26,717 nucleotides of DNA from Rhodoblastus sp964425315 (GTDB taxonomy: Bacteria > Pseudomonadota > Alphaproteobacteria > Rhizobiales > Beijerinckiaceae): contig CAYRNB010000044.1 in assembly GCA_964425315.1 (NCBI GenBank), positions 1 to 26,717 on the forward strand, in the 5' to 3' direction. Below, piece after piece: positions 6,903-17,257 of the stretch (positions are counted from its first letter, which is position 1; every line of letters begins with the position of its first letter). Position numbers and translations under genes: made by a program. Under the pieces are notes generated by a model that had not been told where the DNA came from, did no database searches, and saw only the letters and a program-made list of their open reading frames with translations.

Positions 6903-8804
6903 ATGCTATTCAAGAACCTGCCCTGGGGATTGCCGCGGACGATCTTTCTTCTCCTCGTTGCGGCCATCGCCTTCGACCTCTCGACCGGAATCGCCTCCAT
7001 TCTCGCTTCCCGGCAGGCGAGGCAGGCGGACGCGTGGGTGCGCCATACATTCGATGTCAAGATCGCCTTGAACGCTTTGCTCAAGGATCTGGACGAAACC
7101 GGCTCCAATGAGCGCGGCTATCTGCTCACCGGCCGTGCAAGCTTTCTCGACGATTACGACCAGGTCGTAGTGCGTTTGCACCAGCGCATCGCCGACCTCC
7201 GCAAACTGACCGCGAACGACCCCGCGGACGGCGTGCGGGTCGCCAGGATCGGGCCTCTGGTCGACGCCAAGCTTGCCGAATGGCGGCGGACAATCGACCT
7301 TTGGAAGAAGGGGCAGAGGCAGAAGGCGTTGGAAATCGTCAGTTCGGACGCCAGCATATCGGTCATGCGCGCGCTCAGGAGCGACGTTACGACTTTACAG
7401 GACAAGCATGACAGATTGCTGCGCGAACGGCAGGATCACGCTGTCCAATCCCGCCTCTGGGTCCTGGCGCTGATTTTGACCAGTCTCTTCGCGTCGATGG
7501 TGTCGGTCGTGCTGATCTTGAGCATTGCGGCGCATTTCGCCGGGAGGCTGCGCGCCGACGCGGCCGCCCTGAACCACGAGATCAAACTGCGAAAGGCGGC
7601 GGAGGAGACGCTGCTGCAGTCCCAGAAGCTCGAGGCCATCGGCCAGCTGACCGGGGGCGTCGCGCATGATTTCAACAATATGCTGACGGTCGTCCTCGGC
7701 AACCTCGAAGCTATGCGCCGCCGCATCGCCAAAGCTTCCGACGATCAAATTGCGCCTCCCTTCGCCGCCGTCATGGAGAAATCGATCGGCAACGCCATGC
7801 ACGCCGGCGAAAGCGGCGCCAATCTCGTGCGGAGGCTTCTGACCTTCGCGCGCCGGCAGGCGCTCGATCCGCAGCCGCTCGACCTCAACGGGCTGGTTTC
7901 CGGGCTTTCCGAAATGATGCGCCGGACGCTCGGCGAATCCGTCGAGGTTCAGGTCGTCCTCGGCGCCGGGCTGTGGAAGACGTTCGCGGACCCATCCGAA
8001 ACCGAGACGGCCCTGCTCAATCTCGTGGTCAATGCGCGCGACGCCATGCCGGACGGCGGCCGCCTGACCATCGAAACCGCGAATACCTCGCTCGACAAAC
8101 ATTACGTAGCGCGCTTCGGCGACGTCGAGGCCGGACAATATGTGCTGCTGAGCGTCACCGATACCGGCGTCGGCATGGCGCCCGAAACGCTTGCCCACAT
8201 ATTCGAGCCTTTTTTCACCACCAAGGCGGAGGGCAAGGGCACCGGCCTCGGCCTCGCCATGGTCTATGGCCTGGTCAAGCAGTCGGGGGGGCATATCCTT
8301 CTCTATAGCGAACCGGGCGAGGGAACCTCGGTCAAGATCTACCTTCCCAGATTCATCGAAGCGGCCGGCGTGTCGACCCCGGACGCCGCTTCGTCTCCGG
8401 AAGAGGAGGCGGCGCCGCCGCGCGCCAGGGACGACGAAACTGTGCTCCTGGTCGAGGACAACGAGGGCGTGCGCGATTATGCGGTCGCGATGCTGCGCGA
8501 CCTCGGCTATCGGGTGATCGAGGCCAATGACGCGCCGGCCGCGCTAAAAGTTTTGGAGAGCGACGAGAAAATCGACTTCGTCTTCTCCGACGTGGTGCTG
8601 CCCGCCGGCATGAACGGCGCGGCGCTGGCGAAGGAAGTCGCGCGGCTCCGGCCCGGCCTTCCCGTGCTTCTGACCACCGGCTACACGCGCAATGCGATTC
8701 TCAAGGACGGATTCCCCGACTCCCCGGCTCAATTGCTCAACAAGCCATACACAATGCGCGATTTGGCGGGTAAACTGCGCGATATGCTCGACCGGGCGGC
8801 CTAG
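6903..8804 (+). CDS. CHASE3-domain hybrid histidine kinase with C-terminal receiver
   Basis: This is a membrane-bound sensor kinase of 633 residues. TM1 is near residues 12-32. A helical periplasmic CHASE3 sensor follows to about 175, with the typical ERGYLLTG motif. TM2 is near 185-210. The dimerisation/phospho-acceptor helix contains LTGGVAHDFNN with His255. The ATPase domain shows the N-box NLVVNARDAMPDGG (Asn377), G1 DTGVGM (420-425), EPFFTTK and G2 GTGLGLAM (446-453). A receiver domain fills the C-terminus, with VEDNEG and the phospho-acceptor Asp563 (FVFSDVVLPAG), and LLNKPY supplies the Lys. GGAG (6894-6897) five bases upstream fixes the ATG at 6903. An open frame from a TTG at 6738 runs through the hairpin above and is rejected. 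No DNA-binding partner is adjacent, so the output is unknown. Position between copA and copZ suggests, but does not show, a copper link. Confidence 0.88.
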   Translation: MLFKNLPWGLPRTIFLLLVAAIAFDLSTGIASILASRQARQADAWVRHTFDVKIALNALLKDLDETGSNERGYLLTGRASFLDDYDQVVVRLHQRIADLRKLTANDPADGVRVARIGPLVDAKLAEWRRTIDLWKKGQRQKALEIVSSDASISVMRALRSDVTTLQDKHDRLLRERQDHAVQSRLWVLALILTSLFASMVSVVLILSIAAHFAGRLRADAAALNHEIKLRKAAEETLLQSQKLEAIGQLTGGVAHDFNNMLTVVLGNLEAMRRRIAKASDDQIAPPFAAVMEKSIGNAMHAGESGANLVRRLLTFARRQALDPQPLDLNGLVSGLSEMMRRTLGESVEVQVVLGAGLWKTFADPSETETALLNLVVNARDAMPDGGRLTIETANTSLDKHYVARFGDVEAGQYVLLSVTDTGVGMAPETLAHIFEPFFTTKAEGKGTGLGLAMVYGLVKQSGGHILLYSEPGEGTSVKIYLPRFIEAAGVSTPDAASSPEEEAAPPRARDDETVLLVEDNEGVRDYAVAMLRDLGYRVIEANDAPAALKVLESDEKIDFVFSDVVLPAGMNGAALAKEVARLRPGLPVLLTTGYTRNAILKDGFPDSPAQLLNKPYTMRDLAGKLRDMLDRAA

Positions 8805-8836
8805 GCCGAGACCTTTGCGGTCGGGGAATTTGAACC

Positions 8837-8882
8837 GATTTCCGCAAGATTGTTCGCAATCTGGATTCGCCCCGCGGAAATC
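8837..8882 (+). promoter_or_regulatory. Nested inverted repeat in the copZ leader
   Basis: A 9-bp perfect inverted repeat, GATTTCCGC (8837-8845) and GCGGAAATC (8874-8882), encloses a second hairpin, AGATTG-TTCG-CAATCT (8847-8862), with a UUCG tetraloop. It fills most of the gap between the kinase and copZ and ends just before the copZ ribosome site. It could be a structured leader, a processing site or a weak terminator. No T-run follows. Confidence 0.4.
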
Positions 8883-8900
8883 CACTGAATGGAGAATGGA

Positions 8901-9119
8901 ATGGCTCAGGCAGGTGAGAGCATTTTTGCGGTTGAAAAAATGAGTTGCGACCATTGCGTGAGAAGGGTGACGAAGGCGGTCAATTCCCTGGAGCCGGAAG
9001 CGGCGGTCGAGGTTGACCTTACGACCGGCGCCGTCACCGTGACGCCGGCCGCCGCCGATCCAGGCGCCGTGGCCAAGGCCATTACCGAGGCCGGCTACCC
9101 GGCGCGCGTCGCTAAATAA
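8901..9119 (+). CDS. CopZ-like heavy-metal-associated domain protein
   Basis: This is a small cytosolic HMA-fold protein that probably binds Cu(I) through two cysteines and hands it to partners such as the CopA N-terminal domains. The product has 72 residues. KMSCDHCVRRVTKAV carries the CxxC site, VEVDLTTGAVTVTP gives the central strands and AKAITEAGYPARV the last helix and strand, so it is one complete domain. I chose the ATG at 8901 because GGAG (8891-8894) is six bases upstream. An ATG at 8889 would add four residues. It differs from the CopA domains (MSCDHC, not MTCASC), so it is not a recent copy of them. The position between a kinase and ccoG, near copA, fits a copper chaperone. Other soft metals cannot be excluded. 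Confidence 0.85.
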   Translation: MAQAGESIFAVEKMSCDHCVRRVTKAVNSLEPEAAVEVDLTTGAVTVTPAAADPGAVAKAITEAGYPARVAK

Positions 9120-9126
9120 ACGTTGC

Positions 9127-9140
9127 AATATTCGAATATT
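9127..9140. promoter_or_regulatory. 14-bp perfect AT-rich palindrome before ccoG
   Basis: AATATTCGAATATT is a perfect palindrome in GC-rich surroundings, eight bases after the copZ stop and about 95 bases before ccoG. It looks like a dimeric repressor or activator site. It does not match the FNR/FixK consensus TTGAT-N4-ATCAA expected for oxidase genes. The cognate regulator is unknown. Confidence 0.4.
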
Positions 9141-9236
9141 TGATTATTTCTTGCCTATCCATGCATCCCGTGTGGATCGGCGCGATAAATTTAGCGAAGC
9201 GCTCGCCTTTGCGCGGCCCTGCCACAGGATATGGCA

Positions 9237-10658
9237 ATGGAAGACGACACGATCATCACCGGCCCGCTCTACGCTCCGCGCCAAAAGGTCTATCCGCAGG
9301 CCACTCACGGAACCTTCCGCAATATCAAGTGGGCGCTGCTGGTCTTCTGCCTCGGCGTCTATTACGGCCTGCCTTTCGTGCGCTGGGACCGCGGCCCTTA
9401 TCTGCCGCATCAGGCGGTTCTGGTCGATCTGCCGCACCGCCGCTTCTATTTCTTCTTCATCGAATTATGGCCGCAGGAGGTCTATTATTTCACCGGCCTC
9501 CTGATCCTCGCCGCCATGACTTTGTTCATGATGAACGCCATAGCGGGGCGCGTCTGGTGCGGCTATTTGTGCTGGCAGACGGTGTGGACCGACCTTTTCT
9601 ATGCGGTCGAACGCTGGGTCGAGGGCGACCGGCGCGACCGCATGATGAAGGACAAAAAGGGCTGGACCTTCCAGCACATTCGCGAGGTCGCGACCAAGCA
9701 TTTCCTCTGGCTGATGATCGCCTGGTGGACCGGCGGCGCCTGGGTGCTCTATTTCGCCGACGCCCCGACGCTGGTGAAGGATCTGGCGACGTTCCAGGCG
9801 CCCGTCCTTTCCTATATCTGGATCGGCATTCTCACCTTCACCACCTATATTTTCGCCGGCCATATGCGCGAGCAGGTCTGCATCTACATGTGTCCCTGGC
9901 CGCGCATCCAGGCGGCGATGACCGACGAATGGGCGCTCAACGTCTCCTATGAGCGCGCCCGCGGCGAGCCGCGCATGTCGGTAAAAAAAGCCGAACACGC
10001 GCGCGCCGAAGGCAAGCCCGCCGGCGATTGCATCGACTGCCATCAATGCGTCGCGGTGTGCCCGACCGGCGTCGATATTCGCAAGGGGTCGCAGCTCGGC
10101 TGCATCCAGTGCGGCCTGTGCATCGACGCCTGCGACAATGTCATGAAGGAGATCGGCCGCCCGCCGCATCTCATCTATTACGACACCGACATCAACGACC
10201 AGCGCCGCGCCAAGGGGCTGCCTCCGATCTACCGGCCGATCCGCGCGCGCACCCTGATCTACCCGGCGATGATCGTGCTGGTCGGCTCGATCATGCTCTA
10301 TAAATTGGCGACGCGGCCCGACATCGGCGTCGACGTCCTGCACGACCGCAATCCGCTGGCGGTGGAGACGATCGACGGCGGCGTGCGCAACGGCTATACG
10401 GTGCGCCTCCTCAACAAGAAGCCGAACTATCGCGACATCGATCTGTCGGTCGCCGGCGCGCCGAAGCTGAAACTGGAGATCGTCGGCGAAAAGGGCGCCG
10501 AAACCAAGGTCGGCCCCGACCAGACGCTGGAGCTGCGCGTGCTGGTCACGGCGCCGCCGGACGCGGTTCCCGCCAAGTCCATTCCGATCACCTTCACCGC
10601 CAAGGACGAATCCGGCGGGGCTATGGCGTCGACATCGGATCATTTCTTCCCGAAATGA
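9237..10658 (+). CDS. ccoG: Cytochrome c oxidase accessory protein CcoG (FixG/RdxA family)
   Basis: CcoG is a membrane Fe-S protein that helps assemble cbb3-type cytochrome oxidase. In studied bacteria it reduces Cu(II) to Cu(I) for the copper path. The protein has about 473 residues: several N-terminal membrane segments (for example WALLVFCLGVYYGLPFV and YYFTGLLILAAMTLFMM), conserved cysteine pairs near the membrane (CGYLC and CIYMCP), and two 4Fe-4S motifs, CIDCHQCVAVCP (Cys265-275) and CIQCGLCIDAC (Cys289-299). Another membrane span (TLIYPAMIVLVGSIMLY) and a C-terminal Ig-like domain follow. ATG 9237 has AGGA seven bases upstream. ATG 9231 in the same frame is too close to it. No ccoNOQP or ccoHIS genes are in the window, so here ccoG is grouped with copA and copZ instead of the oxidase. 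Confidence 0.93.
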   Translation: MEDDTIITGPLYAPRQKVYPQATHGTFRNIKWALLVFCLGVYYGLPFVRWDRGPYLPHQAVLVDLPHRRFYFFFIELWPQEVYYFTGLLILAAMTLFMMNAIAGRVWCGYLCWQTVWTDLFYAVERWVEGDRRDRMMKDKKGWTFQHIREVATKHFLWLMIAWWTGGAWVLYFADAPTLVKDLATFQAPVLSYIWIGILTFTTYIFAGHMREQVCIYMCPWPRIQAAMTDEWALNVSYERARGEPRMSVKKAEHARAEGKPAGDCIDCHQCVAVCPTGVDIRKGSQLGCIQCGLCIDACDNVMKEIGRPPHLIYYDTDINDQRRAKGLPPIYRPIRARTLIYPAMIVLVGSIMLYKLATRPDIGVDVLHDRNPLAVETIDGGVRNGYTVRLLNKKPNYRDIDLSVAGAPKLKLEIVGEKGAETKVGPDQTLELRVLVTAPPDAVPAKSIPITFTAKDESGGAMASTSDHFFPK

Positions 10659-10706
10659 CCGGCATGACCGTGGAGGCGCCCGCTCCGGCGGTCGCCTCTC
10701 GCGTCC

Positions 10707-12416
10707 TCATTTCTTCTTCTTGGGCGGGATCAGGTCGGTGATCGTCCCCTCGAAAAGCTCCGCCGCCATGCCGATGGTTTCGGAAAGCGTCGGGTGGGGG
10801 TGGATGGTGAGGCCGATGTCTTCGGCGTCGGCCCCCATTTCGATGGCGAGCGCCGCTTCGGCGATGAGGTCGCCGGCGTTGACCCCGACAATGCCGCAGC
10901 CGATGAGCCGTTTGGTCTCCTCGTCAAACAGCAGTTTGGTCGCGCCCTCGTCGCGGCCGAGCGAGAGCGCCCGGCCGGACGCCGCCCAGGGGAAAGTCGC
11001 CTTGCCGAATTTGATCCCCTTGGCCTTGGCCTCCGTCTCGGTCAGGCCGGCCCAGGCCACTTCCGGATCGGTATAGGCGACCGACGGGATCACTTTGGCG
11101 TCGAAGGCCGACTTATGGCCGCAGGCGACTTCCGCCGCGACTTTCGCTTCATGCGTCGCCTTATGCGCCAGCATGGGCTGGCCGACAATATCGCCGATGG
11201 CGAAGATGTGCGGGACATTGGTGCGCATCTTTTTGTCCGCCGCGATGAAGCCGCGCTCGTCGACCTTCACGCCCGCCGCCTCGGCGTTGATCAGCTTGCC
11301 GTTGGGCTTGCGCCCGACCGCGACCAGCAGCTTGTCGAAAACGTCCTCGGTCTTTTCGCCGTCGGCGGATTCGAACGTCACGCGCAGGCCGGCTATCTCC
11401 GCCTTGACCGCGACGAGCTTGGTTTTGAGCAGGATTTTCTCGTAGCGCTTGCCGATCCGCCTCATCAGCGGCGAGACAATATCCTTGTCGGCGCCGGGGA
11501 TGATCTGGTCCATCAGCTCGACCACGGTCACTTTTGACCCGAGCGCATGATAGACGGTCGCCATTTCCAGGCCGATGATGCCGCCGCCGAGCACCAGCAG
11601 ACGTTTGGGAACGTCGGCAAGCGCCAGCGCGCCGGTGGAATCGATCACGCGCGCGTCGTCATGCGGGATGAAGGGCAGGGTGACCGGCTCGGAGCCGGCG
11701 GCGATGATCGCCTTGTCGAAGGAGACGCGCTTTTTCGTTCCGTCTTCGGCCACGACTTCGATGCTGTTGGACGAGACGAAGGCGCCCTTGCCAGTGACCA
11801 CCGTCACCTTGCGCTGCTTGGCCATCGAGCCGAGGCCCCCGGTCAGGCGCTTGACCACGCTTTCCTTCCAGCCGCGCAATTTGTCGAGATCGATTTTTGG
11901 CGCAGCGAAGGCGATGCCGTTTTCGCCCATCTCGTGCGCTTCCTCGATCACCCGCGCCGCATGGAGCAGGGCCTTTGACGGGATGCAACCGACATTGAGG
12001 CAGACGCCGCCGAGCACCGGCCAGCGTTCGACCAGCACGACCTTGGCCCCGAGATCGGCGGCGCGGAAGGCGGCGGTGTAGCCGCCGGGACCGGCGCCGA
12101 GCACGAGCACGTCGGCATGGAGATCGCTGGAGTCGGGCGAGGGAGCCGGCGCGGGCGCCTCGGGCGCTTTGGCCTCGGCCGCCGCGCCTTCGAGCGTCAG
12201 AATGGCCGAGCCTTCCGAAACCTTGTCGCCGACCTTGACCTTCATTTCGACGATGACGCCGGCGGCGGGCGCCGGCACTTCCATCGTCGCCTTGTCGGAT
12301 TCGAGCACGATGAGCGGGTCTTCCGGCTTGATCGCATCGCCGGGTTTCACCAGCACTTCGATCACCGGCACGTCATGAAAATCGCCGATGTCGGGGACTT
12401 TGATTTCGATCGTCAT
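10707..12416 (-). CDS. lpdA: Dihydrolipoyl dehydrogenase (E3) with N-terminal lipoyl domain
   Basis: E3 reoxidises the dihydrolipoyl arms of pyruvate dehydrogenase and passes electrons to NAD+. The 569 residues contain a lipoyl domain at 1-80 with lipoyl-lysine Lys42 (ESDKATMEVPAP), an Ala/Pro linker, and then the flavoprotein: FAD motif VLVLGAGPGGYTAAF (104-118), redox disulfide CLNVGC (Cys139/144), NAD motif VLGGGIIGLEMA and the C-terminal HPHPTLSE with the catalytic His. Many E3 proteins lack the lipoyl domain. The type with one occurs next to homodimeric-E1 complexes in Ralstonia and Neisseria. The ATG at 12416 has a run of G just upstream. A TTG at 12428 would add four residues. It is the last gene of the lut-ace unit, 13 bases after aceF, and converges on ccoG. 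The C-terminus is IPPKKKK. Confidence 0.94.
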   Translation of the reverse strand: MTIEIKVPDIGDFHDVPVIEVLVKPGDAIKPEDPLIVLESDKATMEVPAPAAGVIVEMKVKVGDKVSEGSAILTLEGAAAEAKAPEAPAPAPSPDSSDLHADVLVLGAGPGGYTAAFRAADLGAKVVLVERWPVLGGVCLNVGCIPSKALLHAARVIEEAHEMGENGIAFAAPKIDLDKLRGWKESVVKRLTGGLGSMAKQRKVTVVTGKGAFVSSNSIEVVAEDGTKKRVSFDKAIIAAGSEPVTLPFIPHDDARVIDSTGALALADVPKRLLVLGGGIIGLEMATVYHALGSKVTVVELMDQIIPGADKDIVSPLMRRIGKRYEKILLKTKLVAVKAEIAGLRVTFESADGEKTEDVFDKLLVAVGRKPNGKLINAEAAGVKVDERGFIAADKKMRTNVPHIFAIGDIVGQPMLAHKATHEAKVAAEVACGHKSAFDAKVIPSVAYTDPEVAWAGLTETEAKAKGIKFGKATFPWAASGRALSLGRDEGATKLLFDEETKRLIGCGIVGVNAGDLIAEAALAIEMGADAEDIGLTIHPHPTLSETIGMAAELFEGTITDLIPPKKKK

Positions 12417-12429
12417 CGCGGCCCCCAAA

Positions 12430-13810
12430 TCAAAGCGTCAAACGGCGAATGTCTTCGAGCACTATGCAAAGCGCGCGGGCGAAACGGGCCGCCGCCGCGC
12501 CGTCGATGACGCGATGGTCGTAGGAAAGCGAGAGCGGCAGCATCAGGCGCGGCACGAATTCCTTGCCGTTCCATTGCGGCGCCATTTTCGAGCGCACCAC
12601 GCCGAGGATCGCCACTTCCGGCGCATTGACGATGGGCGAGAACGAGGTTCCGCCAATGCCGCCGAGCGAGGAAATGGTGAAAGTCGCGCCCGACATTTCG
12701 GCCGGCGACAATTTGCCGGCGCGCGCCCTGGCCGAGAGTTCGCCGAGCTCCTTCGAAATTTCGATCACGCCCTTCTGGTCGGCGTCCTTGATCACTGGCA
12801 CGACCAGCCCTTCCGGCGTGTCGCAGGCGAAGCCGATATGCCAGTATTTCTTGTGGATGAGCGATTCCTTGCTCGGGCTGAGCGAGGAATTGAAGTCGGG
12901 ATATTCCTTCAGCACAGCGACGCTGGCGCGGATGAGGAAGGGCAGGAGCGAGACGCGATAGGGGGTCTTGGCTTTCTTGGCCTCCTCGTCGAGCGTCTTG
13001 CGAAAAGCTTCGAGATCGGTGATGTCGGCTTCGTCGTTCTGGGTGACGGCCGGCACATTGAGCCAGGAGCGATGCAGGAACGGCCCCGACAATTTGCGGA
13101 TGCGCGATAGCGGCTTTTCCTCGATCGGACCGAATTTGGAAAAATCGACCACCGGGATTTCCGGAATGCCGGCGCCGCCCGAAACGGCGGGCGCGGGCGC
13201 CTTGCCGCCGGAAAGGAAGGCTTTCACGTCTTCCTTGGTGATGCGGCCTTTCTCGCCCGTGCCTTGAACCTGGGTGAGGTCGATTTCGAGTTCGCGCGCC
13301 ACGCGCCGCACGGCGGGCGAGGCGTAGACATTGGCGAAATCGGCCATGGCGCCGGGTCCGAGGATCGGCGCGGCGCCGCGGGAGACCGGAGCAGGCGCGG
13401 GCGCGGGCGCCGGAGCAGAAGGCGCAGCAGCGGGCNNNNNNNNNNNNNNNNNNNNNNNNNNNNNNNNNNNNNNNNNNNNNNNNNNNNNNNNNNNNNNNNN
13501 NNNNNNNNNNNNNNNNNNNNNNNNNNNNNNNNNNNGGCGCAGCAGCGGGCTCTTCTGGCGTTGGCGCGGCCCCTTCGGCGGCAAGCGTCAGAATGGCCGA
13601 GCCTTCCGAGACCTTGTCGCCGACCTTGACCAGGACCTCTCCGATGACGCCGTCCGCCGGCGCCGGCACCTCCATGGTCGCCTTATCGGATTCAAGCACG
13701 ATCAAAGGGTCTTCCGTTTTGATCGCCTCGCCTGCTTTCACCAATATTTCGATGATCGGCACGTCTTTGAAATCGCCGATATCCGGCACTTTGACTTCAA
13801 TCTTGGACAT
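12430..13810 (-). CDS. aceF: Pyruvate dehydrogenase E2, dihydrolipoyl acetyltransferase (interrupted by assembly gap)
   Basis: E2 forms the core of pyruvate dehydrogenase and moves the acetyl group from lipoyl to CoA. The 5' part encodes a lipoyl domain starting MSKIEVKVPDIGDF, with Lys43 in ESDKATME. The 3' part encodes a peripheral-subunit-binding domain (VYASPAVRRVARELEIDLTQVQGTG, then GRITKEDVKAFL) and the catalytic domain with FTISSLGGIGGTSFSPI and the active-site SYDHRVIDGA. A run of 100 N (13436-13535) sits in the Ala/Pro linker, and the two parts are in different frames as printed. Both edges carry the same 15 bases. Merging them gives one continuous frame of 421 residues, a normal length for a single-lipoyl E2. 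I therefore read this as an intact gene with a scaffolding artefact, not a pseudogene. Confidence 0.9.
13436..13535. other. Assembly gap of 100 N inside aceF
   Basis: Exactly 100 N separate two contig ends. The left end finishes with GGCGCAGCAGCGGGC (13421-13435) and the right end starts with the same 15 bases (13536-13550). This suffix-prefix match suggests the contigs overlap and the N-run is a placeholder. Confidence 0.97.
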
Positions 13811-13852
13811 GGTTCAAACCTTGAGGAGGAACAAAGGGCGGCGAAGCGCCGG

Positions 13853-16513
<2,661 letters not shown>

Positions 16514-16518
16514 CGCTT

Positions 16519-16525
16519 CCTCCTT
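16519..16525 (-). promoter_or_regulatory. Strong ribosome binding site deciding the aceE start
   Basis: On the minus strand AAGGAGG lies five bases before the ATG at 16513. The upstream in-frame ATG at 16591 has no such site, so the shorter product is favoured. Confidence 0.7.
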
Positions 16526-16591
16526 CGAGACCGGCGCTTCTGCGGCGCGCGCGTCGCCGCCATTCGACGCCGGTTTTCCGAGATTTTCCAT

Positions 16592-17257
16592 CTAGCTGTT
16601 CGGCATAAAACTAATGGGGCGCCCAAAAAGGACGATGTGCAGTTTCCTCGGGCCATGAGCGCCGCGCGCCAAAACGCCCTCGATATCGGTCGTGCCGCTC
16701 GCCCCGGTGATGAAATTCACATTGCGCGGCGAAGGTTTCCCTTTTTCGGCCGCCGCGTAATCCTCGAAACGCGGCACGATGGTCGAAGCGTCGAGCGCGA
16801 CGAGATGATGGAGCGGCAGGAAGCCGTAAAGCGTCGGCGCCTCGGGCGAGGAATGGAAGACCAGGCTGCCGGTTTCCGCCACGCCAGAGCGCGCCAGGCC
16901 GACAGCGAGAGGCGTATCCGATTTGAGCGGCGCGCCGGGCCGCAACGCGCCCCAGTCGAGGTTTTCCAGGTGTTGGTCGGGCTGAAGCGCAAAATCCGTC
17001 GCGAGATTATTCGCGGCGATGTAGCGGGCGACCGCCTGCGGCAGATCGGCGAGGCTCGCGACTTTTTCCACCGTCGCGCCGACTTTTTCGGCGGAAGCGC
17101 GGGCGGTGAAAATTTCGGCGAGATCGCCTTCGAGCGGCGGCAGGCAGGCGCGCATGGCTTTCGCAAGCGCCGCGGCCTGCGCCTCTATTTCCTGCGGCGA
17201 AGCTTTGTCCGGCTGCGCGGCGCGAAGGGCGGCGAATATGGCGTCGCGCGCTTTCAT
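16592..17257 (-). CDS. lutC: Lactate utilization protein LutC (LUD domain)
   Basis: LutC is one of three proteins that together oxidise L-lactate to pyruvate with Fe-S clusters. Its exact task is not settled. The 221-residue product has the LUD-domain features: PLAVGLARSGVAETGSLVFHSSPEAPTLYGFLPLHHLVAL and, near the end, NFITGASGTTDIEGVLARGAHGPRKLHIVLFG, matching the family 'GPS.TaDIe..lv.GvHGP..lhv.l' block (with Ala for Pro in GPS). The start ATG overlaps the lutB stop (ATGA), so translation is coupled. The frame is open far upstream inside lutB, but that stretch is a shadow. The TAG stop touches an ATG in the aceE frame. Placement directly before pyruvate dehydrogenase fits lactate-to-acetyl-CoA flow. 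Confidence 0.88.
   Translation of the reverse strand: MKARDAIFAALRAAQPDKASPQEIEAQAAALAKAMRACLPPLEGDLAEIFTARASAEKVGATVEKVASLADLPQAVARYIAANNLATDFALQPDQHLENLDWGALRPGAPLKSDTPLAVGLARSGVAETGSLVFHSSPEAPTLYGFLPLHHLVALDASTIVPRFEDYAAAEKGKPSPRNVNFITGASGTTDIEGVLARGAHGPRKLHIVLFGRPISFMPNS

Noticed and set aside
9120..9236. FNR/FixK box upstream of ccoG
   Set aside because: I looked for TTGAT-N4-ATCAA and saw only partial look-alikes such as TTGATTATTTCTTG. The palindrome there is a different kind of site.
10673..10698. Bidirectional terminator between ccoG and lpd (GAGGCG...CGCCTC)
   Set aside because: The 6-bp stem has a 14-base loop and no T-run on either strand, so it is too weak to call.
12413..13810. 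aceF as a frameshifted pseudogene
   Set aside because: The frame change occurs only across the N-run. Merging the shared 15 bases restores one frame, and all E2 motifs are intact.
16514..16591. 26-residue N-terminal extension of AceE
   Set aside because: It has no ribosome site, is low in complexity, and the downstream ATG with AAGGAGG gives the length typical of the family. It remains possible through coupling to the lutC stop.
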